Shown here piece by piece: positions 38,291-52,200 of a DNA stretch of 64,000 nucleotides. The notes beneath the pieces were generated by a model. It saw only the letters and a list, made by a program, of their open reading frames with translations, did no database searches and was not told where the DNA came from. This DNA is from Schistosoma mansoni. Lineage: Eukaryota > Platyhelminthes > Trematoda > Strigeidida > Schistosomatidae. Where the stretch lies: NCBI RefSeq assembly GCF_000237925.1, contig NW_017386026.1:1798001-1862000 (forward strand), given 5' to 3'. Position 1 is the first letter of the stretch. Each line of letters starts with the position of its first letter. Position numbers and translations under genes: made by a program.

Positions 38291-40203
38291 TCAGAATTCA
38301 CCTTCTGTTTATTAAGGCTCCCACTTGTATCATGATGCATACTGTCCAACAAGTACGGTATTGGGCTACCTGTTGTCCAGACATAAACTGACCTGCAAGT
38401 CAAGACTTAAAGACGACTGTGGACTTCTACGCAACAACTGCAAACGTTTCTGATTCTTTTGATCAGTACCTCAAGCCTTTTCACCATGTGGATGCTGAGA
38501 CCGTTATGACTCTACATGCAGTGTTTTTCGACTTAAACTTCAGTTTTGTGAACAAGCAATAATTCCATGACCCTAGTAAACGATTGACTGTTGAGAAACA
38601 CCCAGATAACCATAACTAGTTCTATCCCTGGAATCACAAAATTTATTCTCCTTGCCGTATTGAAGTGTTAGAAGTTACTTGATCTCAGTTTTTTAATTAT
38701 TTAACCATAATTTCTCACCAGCCATGCCCTAACTATCCTTGTATTTCAAGGGTAGGGATTAGCAGGGACTCTATGAGAATTTCACAAGACAAAATCAACT
38801 CTCAAAAGACCAGTGACATTCTTATAGAACTGTAAATGAGTAGAACTCCATACCTCAACACTTAGTTGAGAATCTAATCATGAAAGCACTCAAAAAAGGT
38901 TTTATTAACTGATGGATTTAGACATGAACCTTAAAGCTTCCTGTCTTCCTCAGAATATAACTGAGCACAACTATATTGGATATTGAGATGGTCAGGTTTT
39001 GCGCTAGTAGGCACACATTTGAATCTAGACGTTACTTCCGTAGCTTCACAAGTTGGTTGTAGGATTGTTTTCCCCACTTTTTTTGGTAAAGTGGATATGC
39101 TTAGCTTTCAAAATGTGCCTTTTGTATATTTTCACCCCCTATTTTGACTTAAAAGGTTTTTTGTGTGCAGACAAATTTTTCACGCACTCAGTCTCGTCAA
39201 TTCCATGTTATCATAAGCGCGAACAGGAAATATCATTAGCAGATGAAACATATGTCTCAAAAGAGTCTTTGGCGGAATATTCCATGTAGTCTTCGGCTTT
39301 TGTTCGCTCTTATTTGTGCCAACCGAAAGCCCTCTAACAGTACTTTCCTAGACACCGTCTTCTGTTTGCTCCGTATCATTAAATAATACATGTTCACTAC
39401 TGTAGTATTGCAGCTTATTCATTTCTATTCGAAAGGAATTTATTGTGGTGTCACAGGTGTGTCGCGATTGTGCTTTCAGTCATTGTGGCCTCATACAACA
39501 GTGTTATTGTCGCAAGTAACACGAATAGTAACAGTAAATTGAATAGTATCATGTCTGACAATATTGGCTTGTTACTTGTCAAGGATTTTCTCAAAAGTTA
39601 TCCATGGCTCATATTAATATCTGTGTAGAATGGTGACTGATAGGTTCATTACTTGACAGCCATCAGTTGACACTAATTATTGCATGGTTTCTTCAGAAAA
39701 CCTGATCAACAATCTGTTACTTAAAGTTCCTTGTCATTACTAATACGGTCAAGTTTTTGTTCCCTAAAGGTTTAAGTACATCTATTGGGGCAGTACTGTT
39801 CGTAAATACGGTTAATATTAATTTGCTTAGAAAATGGATAATATTGTGTACGTGAAAACCACAGTTAAATGTTCAGTTTCTGTCAACTTTTCGTCTCACT
39901 GCTATGAAGCGACAGGTCTTGTACATTTTTGTGATAAAAGACTAGTGTTGAAGTTTACTCTAAATTTACATCTTAATTTTCACTGTACATAGTTTATCAC
40001 ATTGGTAAGGGTTCTTTGAATACAAATTTTACCGTAAGTAATTGATATTCTGTGGGCTTCACATGCCATTTAAAATTGCATATTTAACTAGCTTATTTTA
40101 AAATTATTAATTACTTTTCTTTATGCACGATTTATTTTCCAAGTTGTTTCCCCATTCAACTTGTTTTTTCATTGGTGTTTTTTTCTCAAAAATTCTATAC
40201 CAG
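38291..40203. other. Upstream region of RAB3GAP2
   Basis: No gene is firmly supported. The missing first exon of RAB3GAP2 probably lies here. One candidate is the frame opened by ATG 39834 (MDNIVYVKTTVKCSVSVNF...), and a strong donor (accGTAAGT) occurs at 40034; neither could be joined in phase to the exon at 40204 with confidence. Confidence 0.3.
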
Positions 40204-43200
40204 AGCTCATCTATCGGTCGTATCCAAATGTCTTTAGATGTGCTTTTAAAATGTGATTTTTCGGAGGCAGAATTACCTTCTGATTGGATACAAAACGTTC
40301 TGTTTTCTATTCCATCTGACGTAAAGATTATTATCATCGGGTTGCAGACTAGGATGCTTGTTTTTGGAGGCAATAATGTAATAGTTTTAGTCATTTTCTG
40401 TAGAATTATCTCGGAACACTGAAGAGTTTACCCTACTTGGTGAATTAAAGTTTCAAAGGTATTAAAAAGTATAAAATGTTGAATATTTTAGTTGCATCAA
40501 AGCGATTAGTTGTTTATATTTTTCTTCGTAAGAAAATTCCCTAGTTAAAAGCAGTGGTTTAGTTTCAGAAATAACAATGATGCTAGATGTGGATCGAATG
40601 TTTATGTTGTTGGACTTGAGAATGGCGAACTATTATTTCTACACGAGGTAAATATTTCCATGCTGTGATCCTAATTTTTGTTACATTTTCAGAATAATAA
40701 AATTCTTTTGTGCATCAAGACTGGATTTGATTCCGTTAGATCTATCCATTTGACTTCATGTGGCGTAAGCATAATTTTCCATCTTATTTTCAGTAGGAAA
40801 ATTTATGTGTTTTATATAAAACGACAATCATTTACTTTAATCTTGACGATGTGGAAGGTGTTTTATCAAATAGCTTCACGTACTTGTCAGATTGTTCTCT
40901 CCAGTCTTATGGAAACACTACTTCTCAGTACACAATGACGATTCGTTATCGATTGTTGACAATTCCAACTGATGGTGAAAGCAGATATTTTTCTTGTTTG
41001 TGTAAGTGTGAATTTTTCAATCAGATTGTTCTAGCCAAATATCAGGTGGGGATTTTCGATTCATTGGTTCGTAAATTCGCTTTTGAATCACAATTGCGAG
41101 ATGATAAGATGTGTATTTCACCCATTCAGACTAGGTGGATAACAGCTGGATCTAATCCTTTCATCAGCTTCAGTTTTTTAAATGAGGTAATTCTTACTCC
41201 TTCGAAGTTATTTGTAGCTAGTTTAATAATTGTTCTGGTATTTATGAGGTCTTTGAATTCTGTATTTGATTCCTTTCATTTTCTTTTGTCAAATATCAAG
41301 CTTGAATATTTTTCTTGCAGAATGCAGACCCTGAAGTCTCTCATTTTGCATCTTTTGTCTATCAAGAAGCTAAGCGTGCCATGTTCGGGATCAAAAAGTG
41401 AGTAGAATGTTTTCACTTTGCTTCTCACCCACTGCTTTTTTTGTGAATGGTCCACTTTATATTACTTCAAATCCGCTTTTGTGATACGTTTGGGAAATAC
41501 CTTTGTTTTTAATTCGAGTTGCACATGAAAGTCCATCCTTCAGCTCGCATCTGTGTCAGCTTAGTTATTCACAAACAATGAAACTGAACTCAGTATTATG
41601 TGTATGATATCGTTATTTTACAGTGTTAAGTAAGTACTCTCAACAACTACTAGATTACTGCCATTGACCATAATTGAATTTACATAGTTGCAAGTCATTA
41701 AGTCTCCTTCGACTTAGTATTCTACCGCGTATTATTCTTGGACACCACTTCAATAGACTGGTTCCAAACTCAAAATATGACTTGGATAGAAACGTAAATA
41801 TATTCCAAATCAAACAGTAAGTTAAAGTTATTTAGTAGAAAAACGTTATTGTTTGCATGAAATTCAGACAGGAATATACTAATCTCATCTCATCCACCAG
41901 TGCTGAGTGGTTAAAAATGGATCAGTTAGCGCTCTCCAACGTTATCTTGTCTGAAACATGTATCAATCAGGTCTCTATTTTGTTGCTCTATATATGTTAT
42001 CTCGATGAAACAATGCAAAATTAGTCTACGGATTTTTAGGGACTGCTAAGTTGTTGACTAACCAGTAGCTTGAGATATTTGGTATCATGGTTCAGAATCA
42101 GTCATTGTTGTCTAGGTGAATGCTCACTTTATTTCCTCCCAAGTCATGGGCTTCAATATTCCTCATTTTTAATCCCTCTAATTCATCCATTTTCGAACCG
42201 TACTCTTAGGTTTCCGTATATTCTCTCTATCAGTGACATTACTATCAGTTCTACTCTTCTGCTATTTATATTGTTAACTTTTTATCACCTGTGTTGTTAT
42301 GTTAATGGCAACTTTATCTGACGTACATCTGTTCAAAACTATTTATTGATCATAACTGATTGCCCACTTAGTTACGGATATTTCTTTTCATTGCTTGTTT
42401 TATTGATTCACCTACAGATACTCTAGTAATGATCCAGAATCGTTAGTTGTAACATGGTCACAACAGAAAGATAGCTTCATGTATCCCACTGCTATGTGTA
42501 ATTCTCTTTCCAAGATCCCTTTGAGTTTGTCTCATGGGCTGGCTGACAGTCGTCGCCATATATTATCTTCCGGTGTTGCTATTTCACCTGACCATCATTG
42601 GTTAGCGATTCCCGATAGCCTTGGAAGAGTCCTTCTCGTGGATGCTTGTAGAGAGCGTGTTGTACGTATGTGGAAGGGTAAGTGACCTGATTTATTTTTA
42701 CCGCTTTTTCAGTAACGTTCTTCACCTTGTGTATATCTGCGTGTAAAGTACTATTTCATGTGTTCAGCTGATGTTCATGTTTATTTCCTTTACTACATAA
42801 AATATTTATAATGCTGTGACGAGTGCAATACACATATTCTGGTCTAAATTGACAATGATTTACCGTGAATAATAATAGTGTTTGTGACAGTTAAACGCAA
42901 ATCTAGAGTGCTAATTCGGTCTAAAATGGGTCTAAATTGACAATGATTTACCGTGAATAATAATAGTGTTTGTAACAGTTAAACGCAAATCTAGAGTGAT
43001 AATTCGGTGTTTTAGTCTGATAGTCCAGACTGTGTTTCATTGTCATTTTTCTCTACAAATTTACTTCATTTTCTGTGCATTGGAGAAATGAATGATAACA
43101 ATCAGATACTCAATCTTATTCTGTGAAAATAATTTACGGCCACGCGACCAACCGCTCTGTGACCGCCTCCCATGTCTTCTCCCCGCCAGCACCGCCCAGG

Positions 43201-46200
43201 CTGTCATATACCACCTTTGCCCTGCCTCTCAGCAGCGTCCCCAGCACCACTTTCTTCGCCTTAAGCTCCTTCACCCGCATCAGCTTCGCCATGGCCTCGA
43301 ATTCCCTCGGCCATGGGACGTTCATCTTGAGTAGAGGCAGCGACATCAAATGTAACGAACAGAAACACGGTTGGAGACGGACGATTATATTTTAAAACAA
43401 AGGTACTGAGTTATTTGGTACAATGTGAAAACCATACGTTCAATCCTTCATTTGAAAAATGTCCATCAATTGTCTCAGACTTCATTGTTCCTTCATTTAC
43501 ATAACAATTACTCTCTGTTCCCGTTCTCTTCTATTCGATCTTCTCGATCTTCTGCTGTCAGGCATTCCATTTCTGATTGGCGTTATACACTGCTTATGTC
43601 GACATAAGTAGTACACACCAGTGTCAATAGCCTAGAACGTGTCGACTGATGTAATGATTTCAGTAACAGGTGGGCGCAGGTGACACTTCAATAACTGACA
43701 TGCAGCAGGTATCAGTTTAATTTCGAGACGACGTATTTGGGCCTCCCGATCAATAATTGCCTTGTTGCGACATTCTAATGTGTATTTTTGAACTCGCGCC
43801 TCCATCCAATATCCAGCCCTAAGAAGCACACTGATGATCGATCTCAACACGGGTTTTTTTCTTGTCAGTTTGTGCAGCTTCAAAATTCTCCACGAAGTTG
43901 GTATTATTTCGTTCCAGAAGTGTCTCAACCGGTCGAAACGCATTAGATCGCTTGTGTTTCTTAATCAACAAGTGATCTCGTATATATCGGTAAAAGGTAC
44001 CGTCAATAACTGAAAGGTAGCTTTGAAAACTACAAAAGATTGTAATGTCTAAATATTTTTATTTACCCGTCCACGTTTCGAGTGAACATCAGACGGGAGA
44101 ATAGTTGTAAGAGCTTAGATCGCAGTCTCTACAATTACAATTTAAGGTTAATTCCACTCAATTAATAACTTATTTTTTTTATGACATTGCGAATGAGGTG
44201 TACACAACATAAAATGTGGTGCGAGTCCGGACACACTTCTGTTATGGTATCAGTTATCGCCGGTGAGTCATCCGTAACAATACCAACCAACTCTCGATCG
44301 TTAGTTGAGCGCCTGAAGAATGACAGAAATCGTGACAGCAGAGCAGAAGTTTCATGACTTGTAAAGGCTATACAAACAGGTATTGCCATTACATTCATAT
44401 CCAACGCAACAATTTGATACAAAAATAAATTTTCATTATTAGTTTTGTATGTCCCGTCAAAACCAACAACATCAAGAAAACAACATGTCAAATTCATCTG
44501 ATCGGCAGTTGCGAAGAAAAAGTACTGAAGATCATTTTCGTCACCAATTTCATGCTCACAAAACCCACCAAGTGACATGATGTCAAATTTCAGCTTGGCG
44601 TAATCACCTACCATTTACAGTATAGATAGGCACATTGTTTACCTGGAAGGTTGACCTGTCAGAACACTTTGTGGCGTATGTTAAAAACATCTTGCGTGTT
44701 CAGGCGCTTCCCATAAGGTTGGTTAACGTAGTAGACAATATTGAATGCTGTTGTCCCCGAAATCAGCAGAGGTTGCACGGTTTCAAATTCCGCATCAGTT
44801 AACCTGCTCATCGTACCTCAGGGGATCACACTCATGATTGTGATGCACATTCCCACGAACAGCAGTCCAGTAACCTTCAATAAATTTACAACTGATGAAG
44901 GCCGGATATTGTGTGTTCATTGCAGCCCTTCATGGATAATTTAATAACATTATTAAACGTACCTCCGTCTAATCGGCTGTGAAGATCCACTAGGTGTTCT
45001 AAGACCATTTCTCCAACATACAAATTTAATATACGGCTTCTGATTCTTATGGAAATGAAAATCGCGAACTGCATAATGGCAGTACGTCACCCTTTCATAA
45101 TTTCTGATGTCTCTTTTTAACTCTTTAAGCGACTGGAACACTACCAGATACATTGTACTCAAAAACACGTTATCCGTGATCGTGACAGCGTTTGAAACAA
45201 TAGAGCTTGTACTTTGTACGTTATCGACGTTCATAATTTGGAGATAAGGTGATCAGTCGAGAAATAGTTACCTTCTTTTATGTCAATTTTCAGAAGTGAC
45301 TAACCCATTATTACCGTTTTTCAGTTGATCATTTAACTGAACGAAACAGGATGAAAAAATTTTGATAGTTGAATTCATGAGTCGAGTGCTTCCGTTCAGT
45401 ACTTCCAGGTTTTCAATGGTAATCTAGCTTACATCCACTCATGAGTTCAACTATTAAAATTACTACAATCTTCACAAACCCCATTCTAATCAGAAAAAAA
45501 TTTTTACTAAAGGAAAATACAAAAATAACCGCGACATAAATCATACTAAAATTCTTCTGTTCTCAATAGGAAAGGTCTGAATATTCATCCAACCTGGACT
45601 GTTTATCCAGACAACCACATATGACCTTCACTTGGTGTTGTTTACTTGTATCTTCCCATTGTTATTTAGAACTTCAATTGATCAGTCTTATGTTGGCATA
45701 TATGCATCCTGTGCGGACTGCCTCGATATTACCTGAAGTCATAAGCTTTATAAGCAAAGATGGTTAGTGGCTAGCAGTGGAATCCAGTTTGACGCGCGTT
45801 TCGTCTTATTCGGGACTCGTCAGCTGGATGTACCTGCATCTCAGAGTTGATGTTCACTTTGCGACTTGAATCCAGTACCGTTCGCTTCAAACGCCATCGC
45901 GTTATCCACTTGGCTACTGAGTCCTGATCTGACATTTATTTCCCACACTATCTACACACACAATTTCAAACCCACTATTTTTTATTACAAGTGCATGCAT
46001 TTTTTATACTCACCTTCTGACGCACAAATTGATACTATAACAGGTCATACAAATCCACCCTGACCAAGAATAACTTGACATTTTCAGACCTATTATGATT
46101 TTGATTGTACTAAAAATATTCTGCATTATTTCCCTTGTACTATTTAAACTTGTGTTAATTTAATTCCGATTTCTATTTACTCTGAAGAAGTGGTCTACAT

Positions 46201-49200
46201 GAAGTCGCGAAACGTCAGAAGTACAATTTTCTACACATTAGGATGTAACAAATAATTCATTTATTATTAAGTGTCCACCCAATGTTCGTTTTATTTGAAA
46301 CTATGAGTTCAAGTTTGTCATTGTTTTCTACAATATTATAAAACGATAGATATGCTTATTATTATATATGTATAATTGTATATTCATGCATAGTAAATAC
46401 AATCATAGCGGTTTGAAGAATAGTCTGAATTAACTTGAGTATTTCTTAATTTGAATTTTTTTTAAATTTTAATTGTTATATTTCTATTAAAAGGGTCATT
46501 TCTAAAAACATCTGACTTGAGAAATATATTAAATGCTATTAGTTTGGTTTTTGGTTTGTATTTATAACCTTCGCTATTAGGTTACAGAGATGCTGAAGTT
46601 GCTTTTCTTGAAGTATGTGACTCTGAAACTCCATACATTGGCTATCGTAATAAACCAAATTATTCTGTTAGAAAGACACTTTGTCTATTAATTCATGCGC
46701 CACATCTTCATTCATTGGAACTTTGGTGTCTGATTCATGGACCACGCATTGTTTCATGGGATGTTGTAGAACCAGTTCGCCTCATTCAAACTGAGCGTCA
46801 AAATTACATGAATACTATTAGATCAAATGAATTCAAGTGAATATTTGTATTTTGTTATTTTAGTCATTTATTTTGCGCTTTAATGAATAATCATATTGAT
46901 TCCAAAAATTATCAATCAAAATAATATCAGGACACTGTCACGTGCTTGAATATAATCACCAGGACGTCGCAGATCTAATTATCGTGCTAGTTGGCACGTA
47001 TCGGCGGGGCATATTTTACAGTCTTTAGAGATCTAATGCCCTTCGTGGAATTTAAATGACCTTAGCTTATTGACAATTAAAGATTTTACTGACTTGAATT
47101 GAAGTAGAAATTGTTCATTATTAGGAGTCAAACAAATATTCCTTTGATTACCATTGTATATTCTATTCATTATAAATATCAAAAGATTCCTAACATTTAA
47201 AGTACAAAAATTAATTGTTCATATTCCCCTGAAAGTGATCATCGTTTAATCTTTTTGATTTATTTTTAATAAATATAAAAATTATAAGGAGCTTTATGCT
47301 GTCAGTTGCAATATTATTTATTCTTTTAAAGTATTTATGTAAGTCATAGTTTGTCAGTTTTAAGGTTAATTGTTTGTGATGAGATGCCGTCTAATTTCTA
47401 CTTGAATATATCTGTTAAAACAACCAGTAATGTATAAGAACTTTCGTCTAAATTAGAGCGAATAGTTTCACAGTATTTGAGCTCCGAGTTGATGTAAGAC
47501 ATTAAATAGAAATAATATATTTGTAAAATCTCAGCGGATGAATTTGAAGTAAATCCAACGTTTCGCCTGGCAATCTGGTCCAAGCTTTTTCAAGGAATTC
47601 CTTGACGAAAGTTCTTATACATTACCGGCTATCACCGAACGTCGCTCTACTGCCTTGTGGACTACACCTCCATGTTAAAGGTTAGAGGAGTGGTCCCCTA
47701 AGAAAACCACCTATTCCGGTTTCGGCGCCAGGGCAGTATCCCAGTCCTCACACGAATCGAATTATGACGTGTGGCGCACATATGTTCGGTGCCTCCTTGT
47801 ACCAGTGTTCATGTGTTTAAATAATAAATAGTTTATACACAGTTATTATGTCATAGGATTGCCAGTATACAGTAAAAAGAAACCTCATCAATTGTCTTAC
47901 AATGCTGAGTGCTAGGTCAGTTATCGTAGATACTAATTTCACAGATACTTTTGAAATAGAATCAGTTGTTTCATTTTCTGTTTGTTGTAATCACAGTAAA
48001 TTGTGTAATAATTACTTACAAATTATGCATTCAGATGAACAATATGATTAGCTTCGTATGGTTTACAAAAAGAAAACTTCACAGTTAAAATAATTGTAAA
48101 ATGCACAAGTGCTTTATTGCGAAACCTCTCTCTTCCACATTATAATTCAGCATCAGAAAACAGTCATTGTTACATATTCATAGTGTATCCAAGCGGCTAA
48201 ATCTGGTATTGTAAGGTGATCTCATCCATTGACTGATAGCAAATAGTGCCTATGCACACTTCTGACCCAGAGATCCGTTATACGATCCTCGCATCATATG
48301 CTAGTAACACTAAGAGGAGTTGTAAATTATTGTATGGGTACAGAAAAATTGGAACTTTTTCATCAGCCAGTCTTATTCTCCGTGTTATCCTCACCTCATG
48401 TTTGCAATTAGTTGTATTTCATATAAAGACAACAAAAGAGAATTCCATCAAATTTACCATACAACTAGAGGCGTTTTAAAAAGGATAAGATGTGCCTATT
48501 TGGACATCTTCAGACAGAGAGTTAATTACACAACTAACCGGGTTCAGCAAATTTAGTCTTAGAGTTATCACTTCTGTTGGTTAACGATCGTTTTGAGTGA
48601 CGGGCTTTTATCAAAGAAATAAAATTAAATACTGATTATTTGTTTATTCACTTTTTATAGTTTGAATTACTACCAAACGGTTTTACTCGACTCATCTGGA
48701 TCCATTTACACAATTGACCTGAATGCAGGCCTGTGTTTATCAGATACTAATACAGAGGCAGCTGTAGACTATCAAGAATATAAAATTCTTCAGAAATTCT
48801 ATAAAACCTTGGAACAATGTAGTAATAACTTAATATCAAGTAAGTTTACTATATTTTTTGGATTGATTTTTCACATAGATTAACTTGAATCTTCAACTTA
48901 TCATTTTTGTGGTTCAGACTTTGCAGTGCTAAGAATTTTATTTGAAAATAAGTTTAATTGATTTGAGATCCCATTGACAAACGTCACTTATTTCCGCAAA
49001 GTGCGACCACAACAATTTAAGTTCTTCCTAGTCGTGAAAATTAAATTTTGGCTTCATAACATACAATGTCTTAATGGTTTATTTCAAAAATAATTCTGCA
49101 GATACCTATTGCGATTTCTATTACCACCATCATTATCGTTATTGATAGCAATGACGATAGATATAATAAGTTTGTTCAGCGTTTATTTGTGTCCGGTTTA

Positions 49201-52200
49201 TTTTTTCTTTAATTCTTAGTAGTTGGGATAAGAAATAAACTGCAGTCCTAAACATCCATAGTGAATTTAAACTTTACCTCATTGCACAAGCAGGTGGTTA
49301 TCAGGAACCAGTAGATAACGCGATGGCGTTTGAAGCGGACGGTACTGGATTCGAGTTCCAAAGTGAACATCAACCCTGAGATGCAGGTACATCCATCTGA
49401 CGAGTCCCGAATAAGACGAAACGCGCGTCAAACTGGATTCCACTGCTAGCCACTAACCATCTTTGCTTATAATGCTTATGAATTAAGGCAATATCAAGGC
49501 AGTATGCACGTATGCCTATAAAAGGCTGATCAATCGCGATCCCAAACATCAATCGGAAGATACAAGTAAACAATACCAAGTGAATTTAAACTGTGCTAGG
49601 TTATATCTCCATTTCGAATCATCCTCATCTTGTAAATAGTCCCATTGAATTGTGTCGCAGTAGTTTTTCTCTTATACGCACTTATTTACTAAACTGAATG
49701 GCTTTTCAAAAAGTGTATCTTATAGTTTATTACTCATGAAATCTCTAGATCCCTTCTTACAAGGTGTCCTCTACTAGAATGAAATCATTCCATTACTAAT
49801 ACCTGCTGTGAATCGAGTTAATTTCAAGCATGGGGTTATGTAAATTGTTAAATCTCATTGAAGTCATGAACCGATCATCGTTCGACCATTACAGAAAACC
49901 TAGAAGCAATGGACGGCCGTTTCGTCCTAGTAATGGAACCCCCATCAGTGCACATCCACAGTCCCGCACGCGGGAGTCGAACCCAGGACATTCAGTCTCA
50001 CACAAACGCCCAACTTCTAGACCAATGCGTTAGAATCTGATAGTGTTGGTGTCTAAATCCAATCAATCCACGACATTTCTCATCCATCTGCCATTGCTTT
50101 AGGCGGGTAGCTGCCCCACACCTGACATGGTTTAGCTCTACTGAACACGGTTTCTCACTAGAACTTCGGAAGTTTCCGCTTGAAGCACTTTTTTATTATA
50201 TAATACAAATGCAGCTTTATATCTACCTACTTTATGCTATTATCAAGAGGTAGTACCAATTTGTTTATTTGTCATAAATATGAGGATGATTTTGTTGGTA
50301 TAAAGTTTCGTTTCTGTTTAAAATATTTATAAAAGTTTATCGATTTTATTTTAGTAATTTTTTTAGTGTTTATTGAAATCAAGTTTGTATGTTCTTGTAG
50401 ATCTGCACTGTTCCGATGTAACCGATCTGTTGGTCGAATTTCGGACAACTCAGTGGTTTCAAAGAGCAATTAATTATTTACTAAGCTATCCAGATCTTAA
50501 TCCTCAAATGATTTTGAACATAGTAACACTGTATATACAGTTAATACAAAAAGGTTAGTCTCAAAGCTTTTTGACACTCAAGCCATTTCCACCTTTCACA
50601 TCAGTATTTTTATAGCATTGTTATACGTTTTCTTGTGTTTTACATCAGTTTATTAACTTTCTGAAAATTACAAACAAAAAATTAAATAAGTCAAATGGGT
50701 TGAAAAACAGAAAACCTGAAGATTCTTAGTTCATTACTAGTGTGTTTATATTCGGAGGCAGGCGTCAGAGTTACGTGTTTTAAAATATTGAAGTTAGACA
50801 GAAACATGGAAAAATTGTGCTCAGTATACTCTCCGTATTGTATAAATAATTCACAAGTTATTTATATATCACTAAGATTTTCCTTTTCATAATACTATAT
50901 GTATGTATGTCTTATTAAAATTATTCTGTTAAAGACAATAGTATCATTTCCAACACATAAATGATTTATAAAGTATTAAAATATACTACAAAACAATCAT
51001 ACATTTTATGTTCATCTAGTATTGTTTGTTTGAATCTTCCCATCGATGTGTTAGGACTGTAACTGGTCAGTCTCTAATTGGCATATGTGCATACTGTGCC
51101 TATTACCTCGATATAGCCTTGGCAAGTGGCTATCAGGACTCAGTGGCCGAGTGGATAACGCGATGGCGTTTGAAGCGAGGGTACTGGGTTCGAGTCCCAA
51201 AGTGAACATCAACTCTGAGATGCAGGTACATCCAGCTGACGAGTCTCGAATAGGATGAAACACGCGTCCTGGATTCCACTGCTAGCCACTATCCATCTCT
51301 GCTTACCGTACATTTTATGGTTTACTTGAACATTGCTTATTCGCTTTCTAATACAGTCAAGTTGTTTAAAGAGTTTAGTCTATGAGCTAAAATTTCTCAG
51401 TTATATTAATGGTGAGTAAAACGTCAAAGTAACAAAACGGATAGTTTATTTTTAATTCATTTCTGTTTGTCTAGCAACCTGTTATGTTAATTTATATAAT
51501 GAATAATAGTATTCGATTATTTATGTGGTGCAGGTAATAAATTTTTTAACACTCCATTTTGTTATTCGTTTAAGAGCTTTTGGATTTCTTTAATATAGAT
51601 TTCATATAGTCAGAGTATCTTTGGAATGAAGAGAAGTCAAAGGAAGGAAGTTTTACTTTCAGATACATCTTCATAAAGTCAAGTAGCTTGAATCTTAGTA
51701 ACTGTTTTTAACAGTAGTGATTATACATATACATATTGATGTATCTCGACTTCACCTGTGGACCATCCTCACAAATATATATATAATGATATGTGGTAAT
51801 GAAACTAAAATATGATTTAAAGCATTTAGTCCCTTTGATAAATTCCGATGGTGTAATAAGAAGACGAAGATTATTAGAACTATGTGATATATTAGCGCAA
51901 TACATTTCTAACATTCTGATCACACTGAGTATGGACAAGTAGGCACTTAGGTTACTCATTTAAATATTTGATTCCCTCCCCTTTCATCGATTTCCACTCT
52001 GGACTTATTAAATGTTGCTGCTTGTAACTGTGTTGAATAAAGTATTTATCTCGTGTTGATCTGGTTTGATAATCATGGATCAAATATAAAGTAACTAGTC
52101 TCATTATTGCATTAACGTATTACCTCAGTATACCTGTGTGTGTGAGAGAGAGAAATATTTTAAACCATCCGTTATATCATATAGCCATAGAAAACACCTT

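Noticed and set aside
39834-39990. Short ORF at 39834 as RAB3GAP2 exon 1
   Set aside because: No donor joins it in phase to 40204 and the peptide does not resemble the family N-terminus; kept only as a possibility.
40123-40203. ATG at 40123 as the RAB3GAP2 start
   Set aside because: The added peptide is a translation of a pyrimidine-rich tract ending in a good acceptor (ataccag), so it looks like intron; the family has a longer, different N-terminus.
40992-41048. Possible extra micro-intron inside the RAB3GAP2 exon 40797-41186 (perfect GTAAGT donor)
   Set aside because: Removing 23 or 44 bp shifts the frame into stops; the uninterrupted frame continues to the conserved ITAGSNPF.
43092-43395. 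Plus-strand ORFs across the GC-rich island
   Set aside because: They are Pro/Ser-rich shadows of the more protein-like minus-strand frame.
51144-51205. tRNA-Ser/Leu-like gene
   Set aside because: A and B boxes are good but there is no full cloverleaf; the same head recurs in SINE copies with a hammerhead downstream, so it is a SINE promoter.
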